This document shows positions 5,983 through 6,849 of a DNA stretch of 6,849 nt, in pieces. Source of the DNA: Bacteroidota bacterium (GTDB lineage: Bacteria > Bacteroidota > Bacteroidia > UKL13-3); the NCBI GenBank assembly GCA_018883485.1, contig VEQB01000119.1, positions 1 through 6,849 of the forward strand, given 5' to 3'. The notes under the pieces are model-generated. The model did not search any database and was not told the origin of the DNA. It saw only the letters and a program-made list of their open reading frames with translations. How positions within the stretch are numbered: the stretch's first letter is position 1; the number at the start of each line of letters is the position of its first letter. Both the position numbers and the translations under genes were made by a program.

Positions 5983-6849
5983 CTATTTCTTGGTAAACCT
6001 AAAAATGGTCACTTGATTCTTCTTTACATCGTAATTTCTTACAATAGCCAATTCATTTCCAGCGGCATCTACATCAATATCTAATACATCTACATTTTGC
6101 ATTTCGCAAAATGGCTTGAGGACGGCCGCCATTTGCAGCGCCTTAATACGGCTATACATATTGTTATTATCTACGCAGTAATTATCGAAGTTTAGCATCT
6201 CAAAATTACCCATTTGAACAGCATTAAATTTATCATTGCCTTGTGCATCAAAAACTACCAATTGGTTGGTGGTTTCCTCATCTATATTATACCTGTTTTT
6301 GGCAATAGACAAAATTATTTGGGGGCCTTTGTGGGTAATAGAAGGTGGCGAAGGAACGGAAACACCATCATTTTCTATAAACCGATATTTATCATTTTCT
6401 TTTAAAGCATATTCTTTATGCCAGAAACGTGTCATCACATTAGTTTCGCCACCGCCTAAGCCATAATTGGCTATCATAAAGCCTGGGTTACCATTTCTTT
6501 TTATCATACAAGAAACTACAAAACTTTTTAAAGTAGAATTTATGCTGAGTGAGGCTTCTTTACCCAACATTTGCGAACCAGCTAACAAAAAGTTATCCAA
6601 CAAAAGTTCTTTAAACAATTGGAAGTCCTCATCATAAAATGCAAGGTGATAGGCAATAGCATTTGGGTCGAATTCTGCATTAGCGCCCTTTCTAGCAGTT
6701 ATATAATAGCCCATTACGGTTCCTAAAAACTGCCATTGCCCAACATAATTCATATTTTTAAGCGGCTCTGCAGAAGGCCTTGCCACATCTACCTCCTGTA
6801 ACTGCCCATCGTCAGTGCCCGATAAATTTGATTTAAACAAGTGTAAATC
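5983..6849 (-). CDS. C-terminal 288 residues of an unrecognised protein (partial)
   Basis: The minus-strand frame is open from the window's right edge to a TAG at 5983-5985, giving 288 residues of a longer protein. A TTG at 6840 is in frame, but codons upstream of it (DLHL) continue the frame to the edge, so the true start lies outside. No transmembrane segment is visible. The sequence alternates short hydrophobic strands with polar, Asn/Asp/Gly-rich turns (for example IANYGLGGGE, NQLVVFDAQGND, ELAIVRNYD, VTIFRF), suggesting a mainly beta fold, possibly propeller-like; that is an inference from pattern only. The end, QVTIFRFTKK, is not a recognisable type IX secretion C-terminal domain. Residues around WQFLGTVMGYYITARKG (near the edge) may be a conserved block. 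The family and function are unknown to me. It is followed by a 70-base gap and then the promoter-driven small membrane gene. Confidence 0.8.
   Translation of the reverse strand, partial: DLHLFKSNLSGTDDGQLQEVDVARPSAEPLKNMNYVGQWQFLGTVMGYYITARKGANAEFDPNAIAYHLAFYDEDFQLFKELLLDNFLLAGSQMLGKEASLSINSTLKSFVVSCMIKRNGNPGFMIANYGLGGGETNVMTRFWHKEYALKENDKYRFIENDGVSVPSPPSITHKGPQIILSIAKNRYNIDEETTNQLVVFDAQGNDKFNAVQMGNFEMLNFDNYCVDNNNMYSRIKALQMAAVLKPFCEMQNVDVLDIDVDAAGNELAIVRNYDVKKNQVTIFRFTKK

Noticed and set aside
6214..6466. Two overlapping plus-strand frames of 63 and 76 codons
   Set aside because: They are antisense to the well-formed minus-strand coding region at 5983-6849 and show no independent coding signal.

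Overview
The window is AT-rich and looks like a member of the phylum Bacteroidota, on three grounds. A lipoprotein zinc metalloprotease of the DUF5118-DUF5117-DUF4953 type is present. The QueA sequence has the motif wording typical of that phylum. Two separate minus-strand promoters match the Bacteroidota housekeeping consensus exactly (TTTG, 19 bases, TAnnTTTG). Shine-Dalgarno sequences are weak or absent, which also fits. Genus cannot be told from the sequence.

Left end (1-415): a run of very short minus-strand genes reads out of the window. It starts from a consensus promoter at 366-396, followed by a 51-aa protein with an unusual TTG start, a 34-aa hydrophobic peptide one base later, and the first 15 codons of a gene with a signal-peptide-like start. 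Next to the promoter, on the plus strand (about 401-1270), lies a membrane glycosyltransferase resembling the PIG-V mannosyltransferase family. It has lost its N-terminal part and is probably a 5'-truncated remnant, so a rearrangement junction is likely near 400-416.

Centre (1329-3866): a complete 845-residue metzincin-type lipoprotein protease, closed by a strong two-tier hairpin (3910-3960) that should terminate transcription. Next, queA (tRNA queuosine synthesis) and ispD (isoprenoid precursor synthesis by the MEP pathway) lie four bases apart and very likely form one operon.

Right end (5733-6849): two minus-strand genes converge on ispD. One is a 59-aa single-helix membrane protein whose 3' end overlaps ispD by 9 bases and which has its own consensus promoter. 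The other is the C-terminal 288 residues of an unrecognised protein cut by the window edge.

Most of the window is ordinary chromosomal housekeeping. The parts least explained by known families are the small-peptide cluster at 1-396, the truncated glycosyltransferase beside it, and the small membrane protein with its own promoter. No CRISPR array, tRNA, rRNA, insertion sequence or phage gene was seen.
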